A stretch of DNA of 64,000 nucleotides from Collinsella sp. (GCA_019414055.1 DXMV01000024.1:124001-188000); one strand, 5' to 3'. Counted from the stretch's first letter, positions 10,455 to 19,631 are shown. The notes: generated by a model not told the origin, from the letters alone. Made by a program: numbers and translations.

Positions 10455-10489
10455 CAAAAAAGGCGGCGCCCATAACGGACGCCGCCTTT
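10455..10489 (-). terminator. Rho-independent terminator downstream of smpB
   Basis: Stem AAGGCGGCG / CGCCGCCTT with a run of six T on the minus strand. It separates the smpB transcript from the flavoprotein gene that starts at 10404. Confidence 0.8.
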
Positions 10490-10533
10490 GAGACATATGT
10501 GTCAAAACAGTATAAGCAAGATGAGACGTCCGC

Positions 10534-10600
10534 AGTTGCGGTGAAATAGGGACTGAATAGCCCCTCAAACAGGCAAAACAGTCCGTATTCCACCGCAACT
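10534..10600. repeat. 67-bp palindromic repeat, copy 1
   Basis: 22-bp arms at 10534-10555 and 10579-10600 beginning AGTTGCGGTGAAATAGGG, around a 23-nt centre. Two other copies of exactly the same length lie at 24445-24511 and 63892-63958. This copy is between smpB (stop 12 bp away) and its terminator, so it is part of the smpB 3' untranslated region. Confidence 0.85.
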
Positions 10601-10612
10601 TACACAGAGCGC

Positions 10613-11083
10613 CTAGCGATTACGCTCCTTAAGTGCGCGGTCAATCTCGCGCTGAACATCGCGCTTGGCCATATCCTCGCGCTTGTCGTAAAGCTTCTTG
10701 CCGCGGCCTAGGCCCAGCAGCAGCTTTACGCGGCCGTCGGTATTAAAGTAGAGCTCCAACGGTACCAGCGCATAACCACGGTTACGAAGTTTGCCGTCGA
10801 GAAAGTCAATCTCCTTGCGGTGCAGCAGCAGACGACGACGGCGATCAGGGTCGCGGTTCCACACGCCACCATGGCTATAAGGGTGAATATGCAGACCCAC
10901 GAGCCAGCACTCGCCGCCACGAATCAGTGCAAAGGTATCGGTAATCTGGCACGCGCGCTCGCGAATCGACTTGACCTCGGTGCCACTCAGCTCAATGCCG
11001 CACTCAAAGGTCTCATCGATAAAGTACTCGTGGTGTGCCGAGCGATTCTTGGAGATGAGCTTGCGCTCGCGCTTACTGGGCAT
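10613..11083 (-). CDS. smpB: SsrA-binding protein (trans-translation)
   Basis: 156 residues, the usual SmpB length. The protein binds tmRNA and brings it to stalled ribosomes. Conserved stretches are NRSAHHEYFIDETFECGIEL, GTEVKS, the central HIHPYSHGG and the basic C-terminal tail starting GRGKKLYDKRE, which enters the mRNA channel. The start at 11083 has AAGGAGG upstream; it lies 11 bp inside the end of the preceding TPR-like gene, indicating co-translation. No tmRNA gene (ssrA) was seen in the window. Confidence 0.96.
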   Translation of the reverse strand: MPSKRERKLISKNRSAHHEYFIDETFECGIELSGTEVKSIRERACQITDTFALIRGGECWLVGLHIHPYSHGGVWNRDPDRRRRLLLHRKEIDFLDGKLRNRGYALVPLELYFNTDGRVKLLLGLGRGKKLYDKREDMAKRDVQREIDRALKERNR

Positions 11084-11990
11084 CGCCGGCCTCCTTGGCG
11101 CCATCGGCGTTTGAGCCCGCGGCGTCGCGCTTTGCCTTGCGCTCAGCATTGAGCTCGGCGTCGCTCTCGCGCACCAGTTTGATAATCGCCGCGCAGGCCT
11201 CCTCGCCCACCAAGTCGCGAGCACGCACCGTCAGGCGCGTCGCCTCCTGCTTGTCGCCGTCGCTTGCAGCATCGGTCGCGCACATAATCAGGCAGATGGC
11301 AATCTCGGCCGAAGGCGAGGTCGGCACGCCTTGCAGGCTCAGCTCGCCCATCACGTGGTCGTCGCTCTCATCGGCGGCATCCGGATAGGCAGTATGGATC
11401 TTGTTGAGCAGGCGCGTCGTATGCGCATCGCCAGGGGCCAAGCGCAGCGCCAGACGCGCGCAACCCACGGCCGCCGAGACGTTCTCGGTCTCGGGCTCAA
11501 GGAAATAATGGCCCAAGTTGGCATAGGCGCGGGCGGCACACTTGCCGTCGCTCGCACGCTCTAGCACCGAGAACGAGAGCGATGCCCATTCCTGCTTGTC
11601 CTCGAGCGCACGGAACAGCTCGGCCAAGTCCAAGCGATAGTTGCAGTTCATGGGGTCCCAACGCACGGCCTGCATCAAGGCGTTACGAGCACTCACATAA
11701 TCCTGCTGGCGAATGTAGGCATACGCCATGTCGGAATACAGGCGATCAAAGGGCACCTCGACCTGCACGAGCTCGCGCGGATCCTTTTCCACGCGGCGAT
11801 AGGCCAAGCGCTCAAACTTGCTATCGAAGCTAAAGTATTGGCGCTTCTCCTCCGTCTTGCACTCGGCATCGATATACTCCTCGGCGAGCTCAACCAGACG
11901 CTCCAGCAGCGGCGTCGCCGTGGCCAGGTCGCCCTGCGCCAGATAGTTCTCGGCATACGTGATGTCTTGCAAGCTGATGGGCAGATCCAT
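11073..11990 (-). CDS. TPR-like protein of unknown function
   Basis: 305 residues from the ATG at 11990 (ribosome site GAGGAGTAGCC); an upstream start at 12017 is less supported. The protein is helical and looks like degenerate tetratricopeptide repeats: segments such as YAYIRQQDYVSARNALMQAV, YANLGHYFLEP and CARLALRLAPGDAHTTRLL have the A-x-x-LG spacing of TPR helices. The C-terminus is a charged, Ala-rich tail. No signal peptide or membrane segment. It overlaps smpB by 11 bp. Function unknown; TPR folds usually hold other proteins. Confidence 0.65.
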   Translation of the reverse strand: MDLPISLQDITYAENYLAQGDLATATPLLERLVELAEEYIDAECKTEEKRQYFSFDSKFERLAYRRVEKDPRELVQVEVPFDRLYSDMAYAYIRQQDYVSARNALMQAVRWDPMNCNYRLDLAELFRALEDKQEWASLSFSVLERASDGKCAARAYANLGHYFLEPETENVSAAVGCARLALRLAPGDAHTTRLLNKIHTAYPDAADESDDHVMGELSLQGVPTSPSAEIAICLIMCATDAASDGDKQEATRLTVRARDLVGEEACAAIIKLVRESDAELNAERKAKRDAAGSNADGAKEAGDAQ

Positions 11991-12088
11991 GGCTACTCCT
12001 CGATCTGAGCGAAACACGGCAGGCGCCGTATATACGGTCGATACACAAAACCCGGGTCTCTTGCGAGGCCCGGGCGTTCATTTGTGGG

Positions 12089-12162
12089 TAGCCCGTACCA
12101 GATTCGAACTGGTGATCTCCGCCTTGAGAGGGCGGCGTCCTAAACCGCTAGACGAACGGGCC
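12089..12162 (-). tRNA. tRNA-Glu (anticodon CTC)
   Basis: The minus strand folds as a cloverleaf: acceptor GGCCCGT pairs with ACGGGCT, T-loop GGTTCGAATC-type sequence (AGTTCGAATCT), anticodon stem CCGCC/GGCGG with loop CTCTCAA, giving CTC. CCA is not encoded. It sits 17 bp downstream of tRNA-Gln and is probably processed from the same transcript. Confidence 0.93.
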
Positions 12163-12179
12163 ATATGTAGCAAATGCAA

Positions 12180-12253
12180 TGGCTGGGATGGAGGGAGTCG
12201 AACCCCCATTGACGGAACCAGAATCCGCTGTCCTGCCATTAGACGACATCCCA
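12180..12253 (-). tRNA. tRNA-Gln (anticodon CTG)
   Basis: Cloverleaf on the minus strand: acceptor TGGGATG pairs with CATCCCA, discriminator G, then an encoded CCA. Anticodon loop TTCTGGT gives CTG. T-loop sequence GGTTCGACTCC. It is the first gene of a two-tRNA transcript. Confidence 0.93.
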
Positions 12254-12297
12254 ATGACTGCATCGCTGCGCTCGGCTGTGCCTTTGCGCAAGAAAGA

Positions 12298-12326
12298 AAT
12301 ATACGGGAAGTCCGGCCGTGACGCAA
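12298..12326 (-). promoter_or_regulatory. Predicted promoter of the tRNA pair
   Basis: On the minus strand TTGCGT, 17 bp, TATATT; the -10 box ends about 45 bp upstream of the tRNA-Gln 5' end. An AT-rich dyad (TTTGACT ... AGTCAAA, 12334-12360) lies just upstream. Confidence 0.55.
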
Positions 12327-12519
12327 GCCCCAATTTTGACTTTTTTGAAATTCAGTCAAATACGGCCAACACGTGAAGGACCTGTGAAGCCGACCGCTGT
12401 ACACGAAGGGCAAAACGCCGCGAGCGGTAGCCGTCAACCGTTGGCAGATTCTACCGCGAAAACGATAGCACCAGGCAACACAATCGAAGTATCAATGATC
12501 GCGTGGATATCGAGGCGCC

Positions 12520-12930
12520 ATGGACGAAGAGCTTGATTACCTATGGGAGACCCTGGGCCTCGAGATCACTGCTGACCTTTGGCCCGAACGGGACAAAATC
12601 CATCCCACACTGCGCCCCGCCATCACGGTGATGCAGGCAAACTACCGCCGCGCCTCATTTTTAATCATGCGGACGTCATGGCATGCGGCGCTCCCCGACC
12701 TCAAGCGCATCCAGGCAAGCCTCGTCGAGCTGTCCGGCATGCCGACCGTCATATCCGAGACGAACCTGGAGCGGCGGCAGCGCGAGCGCCTGCAGCGGCA
12801 ACGGATTCCGTTTATCTGCCCCGGCATTCAGGCATACCTGCCCTTTATGGACGAAGAGTATTGGAGCGACACGCCCGACAAGCACGTAAAGATCTACGAC
12901 CCAAACGAATGGGCGCAGTTGGAAGACTGA
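12520..12930 (+). CDS. Small hypothetical protein
   Basis: 136 residues, acidic, no membrane segment. The core reads FLIMRTSWHAALPDLKRIQ and ERLQRQRIPFICPGIQAYLPFMDEEYW. The phrase IPFI-x-PG-x-Q-x-YLPF reminds me of a segment in some longer MarR-like winged-helix proteins of Firmicutes; if so this is a shortened relative lacking the C-terminal DNA-binding part. That link is from memory and weak. The ribosome site is poor (CGAGGCGCC). It ends in TGA, rare among its neighbours, and is followed by a palindromic element. It stands alone on the plus strand. Confidence 0.5.
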   Translation: MDEELDYLWETLGLEITADLWPERDKIHPTLRPAITVMQANYRRASFLIMRTSWHAALPDLKRIQASLVELSGMPTVISETNLERRQRERLQRQRIPFICPGIQAYLPFMDEEYWSDTPDKHVKIYDPNEWAQLED

Positions 12931-12947
12931 CTGGGGCAGGCCCGCCG

Positions 12948-13059
12948 GCGGAAAGTGCGTCCCAGATTTCAAGCTCAAACTGGTCCCTACTTTCCCGTCG
13001 AGCCCCCAACCGGAAACCGTGTCCCAGAATCAGCGCTCGAAACGGGACGCACTTTCCGC
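12948..13059. repeat. 112-bp palindromic element with 16-bp arms
   Basis: Perfect arms GCGGAAAGTGCGTCCC (12948-12963) and its complement at 13044-13059. The interior carries further partial copies of the same words (GGTCCCTACTTTCCC and GGAAACCGTGTCCC), so it looks like two nested hairpins. It contains GGGAC, like the other intergenic repeats. It lies between the convergent gene at 12520 and the ArsC-like gene. Confidence 0.75.
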
Positions 13060-13064
13060 AGCCG

Positions 13065-13424
13065 CTACAGCAACGCCTCGGCCCAGGCCGCTTCCCTAAA
13101 GCCGGGGATCGCAAAGTCGTCGCCCACCAGCAGCGGGCGCTTAACCAGCATGCCGTCAGTCGCCAGCAGCTCGAAGCACTCCTGGTCCGTCATACCCGCA
13201 TCCAGACGCGCCTTCAGGCCCAGCTCTCGATATTTCATGCCCGACGAGTTAAAGAAGCGTCGCACCGGCAGCCCCGAACGAGCAATCCAGGTCGAAAGTT
13301 CATCGGCCGTGGGATTGTCCGTAACGATATCGCGGTCGATATACTCAACCCCATGTTCATCCAGCCATGCCTTGGCCTTTTTACAGGTCGAGCACTTGGG
13401 ATATTCAACAAACAGTACGGTCAT
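13065..13424 (-). CDS. ArsC/Spx/YffB-family thioredoxin-fold protein
   Basis: 119 residues from the ATG at 13424 with GGAGGATTCCC upstream; an in-frame start 13 codons earlier is rejected. The thioredoxin-like fold begins TVLFVEYPKCSTCKKAKAWL with C11-S-T-C14, followed by IVTDNPTADEL and the family's KRPLLVGDD near the C-terminus. The CxxC places it with YffB/Spx-like proteins more than with classical glutaredoxin-linked arsenate reductase (CX5R). No ars genes are nearby, so arsenate reduction is doubtful; a redox or regulatory role is equally possible. Confidence 0.8.
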   Translation of the reverse strand: MTVLFVEYPKCSTCKKAKAWLDEHGVEYIDRDIVTDNPTADELSTWIARSGLPVRRFFNSSGMKYRELGLKARLDAGMTDQECFELLATDGMLVKRPLLVGDDFAIPGFREAAWAEALL

Positions 13425-13516
13425 GGGAATCCTCCGAATATAGATCGGCCAACGCAGGTACACACCATACGAGGCGCCTTCGCATGATGGGGCAATTGTA
13501 GCCCACGGGCCACACG

Positions 13517-14569
13517 CTAAACGAACCGTACCCCAAATCCGCGTTTGATGAACGGCAGCAGCTCCATTGCCTCAGGCGTGATATGGCCCGCAACGTTCAT
13601 GCGCTCGTCACCGGGAAGATCGACCCGCGCAATCTCAAGCTCGCCTTCGTAGCGCCCATAGTCGCTATTGCTCACAGCGATCGACCCCGCCTTTCGCGGC
13701 CGGCCGGCACCGGTATCCTCCGGCACGGAATCTGGCTTAAGCGTCGTGCGCGACTCCTGAGACCTAAAGATGAGGGCGCTCGAATCGGGCCGGTCGTGAT
13801 GAATCTGCCCACGTACATAGGTATAGCCGGACTCAAGTTCGCATCGCAAATCCACGTATCCGGCAGAAACTTGAGCAAACTGTGCCCAACCCGCATCGGA
13901 AAGATCGGGGTCGCCGACCAAAACAATGTCGCAATCGGCGCCATGTGCGAGCTCAAGCATGTTGAGGGCAACCTTTGACGCGCGACCGCGCTGCGCCTCA
14001 ACCGTCGGCAGTCCCTCGAATACCGGCCCGCGAACGTTGGCGTCACCAGGCACAAAAGCCATGATTTCGAAGCCAAGCGCCGCAAGACGAAGATTCGTCC
14101 GAGCAATGTCCTCCAGAGCTAAACCGGTATAAGGCTTGGGATAAAAATTGTGGCAGGCGGCAAAACGAGTCACATCGGCACCAGCTTCTTGCCACGATGC
14201 GATTTCATCAGAACTCACCGTCGATGCATTAACCACAATGCGAAATACACCGGACAGCTCCGCGACCCGCTGGGCACTAAAGCCATAATCCAAGCGCAGG
14301 TACTCCAGTCCCAGATCGCGCAGATCCTCGATGCGCTCGAGCCCGAGCAAATCGCATGTGCGCGGCCCCACATCGGCAATGAGCGCAATACCGCGAGCGG
14401 AAAGCAGCGACAGCACCTGGCGAACCTTATCGGCATACGCCGCTCCCCCATCCTCGGGAATATGCAGTGAGGTAAACGCATAGCGTGCACCCGCCGCGGC
14501 ACCACGCTCAATCGTCCGCTCAATATCCTGCAGAGGGCTGGAAAGATAAATCGAAATACCCGTTTTCAC
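13517..14569 (-). CDS. mupG: MupG-type 6-phospho-N-acetylmuramidase (DUF871)
   Basis: 350 residues. The N-terminal TIM-barrel starts GISIYLSSPLQDIERTIE and contains YAFTSLHIPE, LIADVGPRTCDLLG and HNFYPKPYTGL, typical of the DUF871 family; the C-terminal cyclophilin-like half ends RVDLPGDERMNVAGHITP. The studied member, staphylococcal MupG, splits MurNAc-6P-GlcNAc after PTS uptake. Context agrees: it follows murR-murQ-murP on the same strand. The start codon is GTG at 14569 with AAAGGAG nine bases upstream. A terminator-like hairpin lies just before it, so its level may be set lower than that of murP. Confidence 0.88.
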   Translation of the reverse strand: MKTGISIYLSSPLQDIERTIERGAAAGARYAFTSLHIPEDGGAAYADKVRQVLSLLSARGIALIADVGPRTCDLLGLERIEDLRDLGLEYLRLDYGFSAQRVAELSGVFRIVVNASTVSSDEIASWQEAGADVTRFAACHNFYPKPYTGLALEDIARTNLRLAALGFEIMAFVPGDANVRGPVFEGLPTVEAQRGRASKVALNMLELAHGADCDIVLVGDPDLSDAGWAQFAQVSAGYVDLRCELESGYTYVRGQIHHDRPDSSALIFRSQESRTTLKPDSVPEDTGAGRPRKAGSIAVSNSDYGRYEGELEIARVDLPGDERMNVAGHITPEAMELLPFIKRGFGVRFV

Positions 14570-14585
14570 GCTTCAACGCTCCTTT

Positions 14586-14619
14586 AAAAAAGGCCGGCGG
14601 AGCAGTTAGCCCCGCCGGC
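14586..14619 (-). terminator. Terminator-like hairpin between murP and mupG
   Basis: Perfect stem GCCGGCGG / CCGCCGGC followed on the minus strand by TTTTTT. The T run leads directly into AAAGGAG, the ribosome site of mupG. It probably works as a partial terminator or an mRNA 3'-end stabiliser inside the operon. Confidence 0.75.
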
Positions 14620-14686
14620 ACAACCATAGCATCAAGAAATCTGCGGCACGTCACGACGTTCGAATGACATAGCGCGCAGCATCAGG

Positions 14687-16117
14687 CTACTCGCCAAAAA
14701 ACTCGTTGATCTTCTGCTCGTCGACGCCAAAGAACCACGTCAGGACAAAGCCGGCGACATAGGCAAGCAGCATAGCGGCAACGTAGCCGAGCTGCTGACC
14801 AGGAACGACGATCAACAGGCCAAACAGACCGGAAACGCCCTGGGAAACCGTGCCGATGTGAAGCAGCGCTGCAAGCGCGCCACCAAATCCGGCACCCAGG
14901 CAGGCCGTCACAAACGGACGAACGAGCGGCAGCGTAACGGCATACATCAGAGGCTCGCCCACGCCCAGGATGCCAACGGGGATGGACTCGGCGACATACT
15001 TCTTGAGCTTGGCGTTCTTGGTCTTAAAGTACAGCGCCAAACCGGCACCGACCTGGCCGCCGCCAGCCATCATAAGGATGGGCAGCAGGTAATTGATGCC
15101 CTTGGTAGCGCCGTCGGGATCGTTGAGCATAGCGTGGATCGGCGTGAGCGCCTGATGCAGGCCGACGGACACCAGCGGCAAGAAGCCTGCCGACAGGATA
15201 TAGCCGCCCAGGACGCCCAGCTTCTCGAAGATAAAGGTGAGGACGCTAAAGATCGCGGCCGTCAGCCAAGCGCCAACCGGCTGGATGACAAGCATCAGAG
15301 CAAAGGCGCCGATGATGAGCACCAGCAGCGGGGACAGGAACGTATCGAGCGCGTTGGGCATGACCTTGCGAATCTGACGCTCCATCCAGGCGAAAAACGC
15401 ACCAGCGATGAGAGCCGCGATCATACCACCCGCGGCAGGGTTGTACTGCGCATTGGTGAGCGGCAGCAGAATGGCAGTGGCAGGATCAGCCGCGCCAGGC
15501 GCAAGCAGGGGCATGGCGCTGTTGGCGATACACATCATGCCGGCGATGCCGCCCAGCGCAGCGGAGCCACCAAACTCGCGCGCCGCGTTATAGCCCACCA
15601 AAATGGGCAGATAGGCGAAGAGGGCCCAACCCATGGAACGAATGCCCTGATACCACCACTCGCCCGCAAGCGCACCCGCCGTCGAGACATTGATGACGTT
15701 GCAAATACCGTTAATGAGGCCAGCCGCAATGATGCCGGGAAGCAGGGCGACGAAGACGTTGGAAATCTTCTTAAGGAAGGCCTGAACCGGTTTGGACTCG
15801 TACTTGGCCTTCTGCGCGGCCTTGTTTGTGGCCGCAGCGTCAACTACGCTCTCGTCAGCAACGCCTTTCGCAAGGCCGGTGAGCTTGGAGAATTCCTCGA
15901 GCACCTTATTCACCTTGCCCGGACCCAGCACGATCTGCATCGTGTCGTCCTCAACAAGGCCCATCACGCCGTCGAGTGCCTTAATACCCTCCGTGTCGAC
16001 GTTGCCCGTGTCTTTGACGGTCACGCGCAGGCGCGTCATGCACGCCGCGTTTGCCAGCACGTTGTCTTTACCGCCCAAAAGGTCCAGCAGCTTTTGAGCC
16101 AGCTCTTTGTTCGTCAT
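14687..16117 (-). CDS. murP: PTS N-acetylmuramic acid transporter, EIIBC
   Basis: 476 residues from the ATG at 16117 (AAGGAGGAGCT upstream). The N-terminal EIIB domain carries the phosphorylated cysteine in NAACMTRLRV (C26). After a linker rich in Ala/Lys comes the EIIC domain with about ten membrane segments and the motif GEPLMYAVTLPL. No EIIA domain is attached, as in known MurP proteins, so phosphate must come from another glucose-type EIIA. With MurQ and MupG next door the substrate is MurNAc or MurNAc-GlcNAc rather than sucrose. It begins 57 bp after murQ. Confidence 0.9.
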   Translation of the reverse strand: MTNKELAQKLLDLLGGKDNVLANAACMTRLRVTVKDTGNVDTEGIKALDGVMGLVEDDTMQIVLGPGKVNKVLEEFSKLTGLAKGVADESVVDAAATNKAAQKAKYESKPVQAFLKKISNVFVALLPGIIAAGLINGICNVINVSTAGALAGEWWYQGIRSMGWALFAYLPILVGYNAAREFGGSAALGGIAGMMCIANSAMPLLAPGAADPATAILLPLTNAQYNPAAGGMIAALIAGAFFAWMERQIRKVMPNALDTFLSPLLVLIIGAFALMLVIQPVGAWLTAAIFSVLTFIFEKLGVLGGYILSAGFLPLVSVGLHQALTPIHAMLNDPDGATKGINYLLPILMMAGGGQVGAGLALYFKTKNAKLKKYVAESIPVGILGVGEPLMYAVTLPLVRPFVTACLGAGFGGALAALLHIGTVSQGVSGLFGLLIVVPGQQLGYVAAMLLAYVAGFVLTWFFGVDEQKINEFFGE

Positions 16118-16174
16118 AGCTCCTCCTTGTATTGGGTATCTCTTCTTGATGTCATATCTGCTCACGCCGTGCAC

Positions 16175-17098
<924 letters not shown>

Positions 17099-17108
17099 TT
17101 CATTCACC

Positions 17109-17960
17109 TCATCTTTCCTGTTTCTCGATGTAGTTTTGCTTAATGACATGCGTCGCCCGTTCGTAGTCGCTGGCAACGTAAGCAGCGTACAGGGCATCGA
17201 CAACCATAAGCTGGGCCATACGCGAAGCCATGGCACCGCTGCGGACCAAGGGCTCACTCGCAGCGACGCCGAGCACGGCATCGGCCATGGTGGCAAGCTT
17301 GGACGACCCATCTACTTTGGTAACGGCCACAACGAGACAGTTGTGACGTTGAGCCTCGGCGGTGCAGTCCAGCACCTCTTGCGTCAAGCCCGAGTAGCTA
17401 AAGGCGATTGCCATATCGCCCTCATGCATGTTCTTGGCACACAGGAGCTGATCATGCCAGTCGTCGTACAGATGGCACTCTTTGTCGACACGCATGAGCT
17501 TTTGCGCCAGATCGTGCGCGACCAAACGAGAGGCACCGATACCGAACAAATTGACCGCGCGTGCCCGCTTAAGATGGGCCGCGCATCGCTCCAAAACGGT
17601 GTAATCGAGCGTTCGCGCCGTCGCTTCGATCGTACGCACGTTGCTTTTCATCACCTTCCCCACGATACGTTCGATGCTGTCATCCATGGAGATGTCCTCG
17701 AGGGCAACGTCTTTCTTGTCACCCAAGAGCGCCAATTCAGCAATCAGTTCGCGCTGGAACTCCTTGTAGCCCGCAAAACCCAAACGCTTGCAAAAACGCA
17801 AAATGCTCGAGGGCGAGGAGAACGTGGCATCGGCAAGACTGCGGACGGACAGCCCGACCACCTCATGCGGATGAGCGCTTACATATGCGATGACATTGCG
17901 TTCCGCCGGGCTCGCGCTGAGTTCACGCTCGCGAAGCCGCAAAAGCAATCCGTTTGCCAT
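17109..17960 (-). CDS. murR: RpiR-family regulator of MurNAc utilisation
   Basis: 283 residues. N-terminal RpiR helix-turn-helix (SLADATFSSPSSILRFCKRLGFAGYKEF is the recognition region) and C-terminal SIS domain (LFGIGASRLVAHDLAQKL, AFSYSGLTQEVLD) that would sense a sugar phosphate such as MurNAc-6P. Start: the ATG at 17960 with GGAGG eight bases upstream; a GTG three codons earlier overlaps that site. First gene of murR-murQ-murP-mupG, so probably autoregulated. It ends in TGA. The name rests on the operon; the domain assignment is firm. Confidence 0.88.
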   Translation of the reverse strand: MANGLLLRLRERELSASPAERNVIAYVSAHPHEVVGLSVRSLADATFSSPSSILRFCKRLGFAGYKEFQRELIAELALLGDKKDVALEDISMDDSIERIVGKVMKSNVRTIEATARTLDYTVLERCAAHLKRARAVNLFGIGASRLVAHDLAQKLMRVDKECHLYDDWHDQLLCAKNMHEGDMAIAFSYSGLTQEVLDCTAEAQRHNCLVVAVTKVDGSSKLATMADAVLGVAASEPLVRSGAMASRMAQLMVVDALYAAYVASDYERATHVIKQNYIEKQER

Positions 17961-18059
17961 CTCAAACACCTCCGTTGAGAAGAATTAAAGACCAACGAAC
18001 GATTCGTACCGGATACAAACAGCTTTTGCGGTACATTGTGCCGCATCGTGGCGCACAAA

Positions 18060-18083
18060 GGGCGAGCGTTCTACCGCTCGCCC
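18060..18083 (-). terminator. Terminator of the VanZ-like gene
   Basis: Stem GGGCGAGCG / CGCTCGCCC followed by CTTTG on the minus strand, about 80 bp past the VanZ-like gene and upstream of murR. Confidence 0.6.
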
Positions 18084-18164
18084 CTCAAATCCGACCGCTC
18101 GGAAATACGCGCGACACAAAATAATTCAACAAGGTCGCATTATCAGAAACGGGTTTGTTACCGG

Positions 18165-18740
18165 CTAGCGCCTCGCATGGGCGCCAATGGGGCGTGTCAC
18201 GTGGTGCACCCATGCGGAGACCAACAGCACCAACAGCATGGCGACAACGTAACCCGCGGCATCGAAGCCCAGGTCGATCATGTCGAAATGACGGCCAGGA
18301 ACAAAGATCTTGTGCACTTGGTCACCGACAGAGCAGACGGCGCAAAAGGCCAGGAGGGGCACGCACCGCAATCGAGTGGGCGACACACGCTTATCCAAGC
18401 ACACCGCCGCCAACGAGGCAAACAGTCCTACAAAGAAGAACTCAACGGTATGTGCGACGCGACGAATGTTGGCACCCATCCACAGCCGAACGGGCGCAAG
18501 CGGGTCGGGATGAACGGTGGCAATCGTTGAATCCGCGCCCTCGGCGGCATCCCCCGCCTGGGATTCCTGCGCGGCATCGGACCGCACGTCCGCGGCCCGT
18601 CCTTCCACCGCGCGCGCAGTGGACTCGCTGAGCGACGACGTCTGCTCCACGTTCTGCTCCGTCAGCATCCAAATACTTGCCAGCGTCACGACCAGCAGGA
18701 CAACCGAAATCCATCCGACTATGTGCTTCACACGCGCCAA
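18165..18740 (-). CDS. VanZ-like membrane protein
   Basis: 191 residues with one N-terminal membrane helix, a long hydrophilic Ala/Asp/Glu-rich insert (about residues 30-80), then three hydrophobic segments. The VanZ-like pattern is the R-x-x-AH-x-x-EFFFVG stretch followed by QVHKIFVPGRHFDMIDLGFDAAG. VanZ relatives are linked with teicoplanin or lipopeptide tolerance, but most copies have no known role. The start is TTG at 18740 with GGAGG seven bases upstream. The hydrophilic insert is longer than in most family members. Confidence 0.8.
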   Translation of the reverse strand: MARVKHIVGWISVVLLVVTLASIWMLTEQNVEQTSSLSESTARAVEGRAADVRSDAAQESQAGDAAEGADSTIATVHPDPLAPVRLWMGANIRRVAHTVEFFFVGLFASLAAVCLDKRVSPTRLRCVPLLAFCAVCSVGDQVHKIFVPGRHFDMIDLGFDAAGYVVAMLLVLLVSAWVHHVTRPIGAHARR

Positions 18741-18826
18741 GGGCTAACCTCCGTCATTTTTTGAGCAGCAGCGAGTGTACCCCCAAATGCAGTTGCCGCC
18801 GTAGCGAAATCCAAAATGTTCGAATC

Positions 18827-18854
18827 GGGGCGCCAAAGGACCGTGGCGCCCCTA
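18827..18854 (-). terminator. Inverted repeat at the end of the recombinase gene
   Basis: Perfect GGGGCGCC / GGCGCCCC stem overlapping the stop codon of the recombinase gene, with a weak T-rich tail. Candidate terminator. Confidence 0.45.
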
Positions 18855-19457
18855 CTCCATCTCGCGCATCCAGCGATCAAACGTCCCCACGCACACGCCT
18901 AGCCGCTTTGCCGCCTGACTCCGCGTGATATCACCCGCCTCGTAGGTATCGCGCACCAGCTCGAATTGCGGGGGACAGGGCTTGCGGGGCCGGCCAAAGC
19001 GCACGCCGCGCGCTCGCGCCGCCGCAATGCCCTCGGCTTGGCGCCGGTGAATGTTCTCGCGCTCCACCTGCGCCACATAGCTCAGCAGTTGCAAAACAAT
19101 ATCGGCAATCAACGCACTCGTCACGTCCGACCCACCACAGTCTCTGGAGCGCGTGTCGAGCAATGGCATGTCCAGCACCACGATGGCGGCGCCGAGCTCT
19201 TTGGTTATGCACCGCCATTCCTCAAGGATCTCGCTGTAGTTACGGCCCAGCCGATCAATGGAAAGTACCACCAGCACATCACCGGAATCCAACGCGCACA
19301 GCAGCTCGCGATACCGCGGTCGATCGAAGTCTTTGCCGCTCGCATGGTCGGCAAAGATATTCGCCGGTTCCACGCCATAGGCGCCCAGCGCATCCAGCTG
19401 CCGATTCAGATTTTGATCACGCGAGCTCACCCGCGCATACCCGTACACCGTTGTCAT
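18852..19457 (-). CDS. Serine recombinase (resolvase/invertase family)
   Basis: 201 residues from the ATG at 19457. The catalytic serine is S11 in YGYARVSSRDQN; the arginines of the active site are in LSIDRLGRNY. A C-terminal helix-turn-helix (DITRSQAAKRLGVCVGTFDRWM) binds DNA. This is the size of transposon resolvases and DNA invertases. No transposase, partner gene or invertible segment is visible, so it is either a remnant or acts on a distant site. A loop-conserved hairpin lies in its leader (19476-19517), 18 bp before the start codon. Confidence 0.88.
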   Translation of the reverse strand: MTTVYGYARVSSRDQNLNRQLDALGAYGVEPANIFADHASGKDFDRPRYRELLCALDSGDVLVVLSIDRLGRNYSEILEEWRCITKELGAAIVVLDMPLLDTRSRDCGGSDVTSALIADIVLQLLSYVAQVERENIHRRQAEGIAAARARGVRFGRPRKPCPPQFELVRDTYEAGDITRSQAAKRLGVCVGTFDRWMREME

Positions 19458-19475
19458 CTCATCCCCGCTCTCTCG

Positions 19476-19517
19476 TAAACCTCCCAAAAAGGGACAGGTT
19501 TATTTTGGTAGGTTTTA
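19476..19517 (+). repeat. Loop-conserved hairpin (copy 3)
   Basis: Stem TAAACCTCCCAAAA / TTTTGGTAGGTTTTA around the 13-nt loop AGGGACAGGTTTA. The stem shares nothing with other copies, but the loop matches the family consensus. Located in the leader of the serine recombinase gene. Confidence 0.7.
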
Positions 19518-19577
19518 TCTCCCCTATAGCAGGCGGAAGACGCAAGCGCGCGAGCGGAAAGACGACTGAGCCGGCAC

Positions 19578-19603
19578 AAAAAAGGCGGCCCCAAAAGACC
19601 GCC
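19578..19603 (-). terminator. Terminator of rnr
   Basis: GGCGG ... CCGCC stem followed by six T on the minus strand, about 30 bp past the rnr stop codon. Confidence 0.7.
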
Positions 19604-19631
19604 CCGTTCTCTATGAATCACCAGATTCCGG

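Noticed and set aside
10405..10593. 63-residue N-terminal extension of the flavoprotein
   Set aside because: It would translate through a terminator and the 67-bp palindrome; a good ribosome site exists at 10404.
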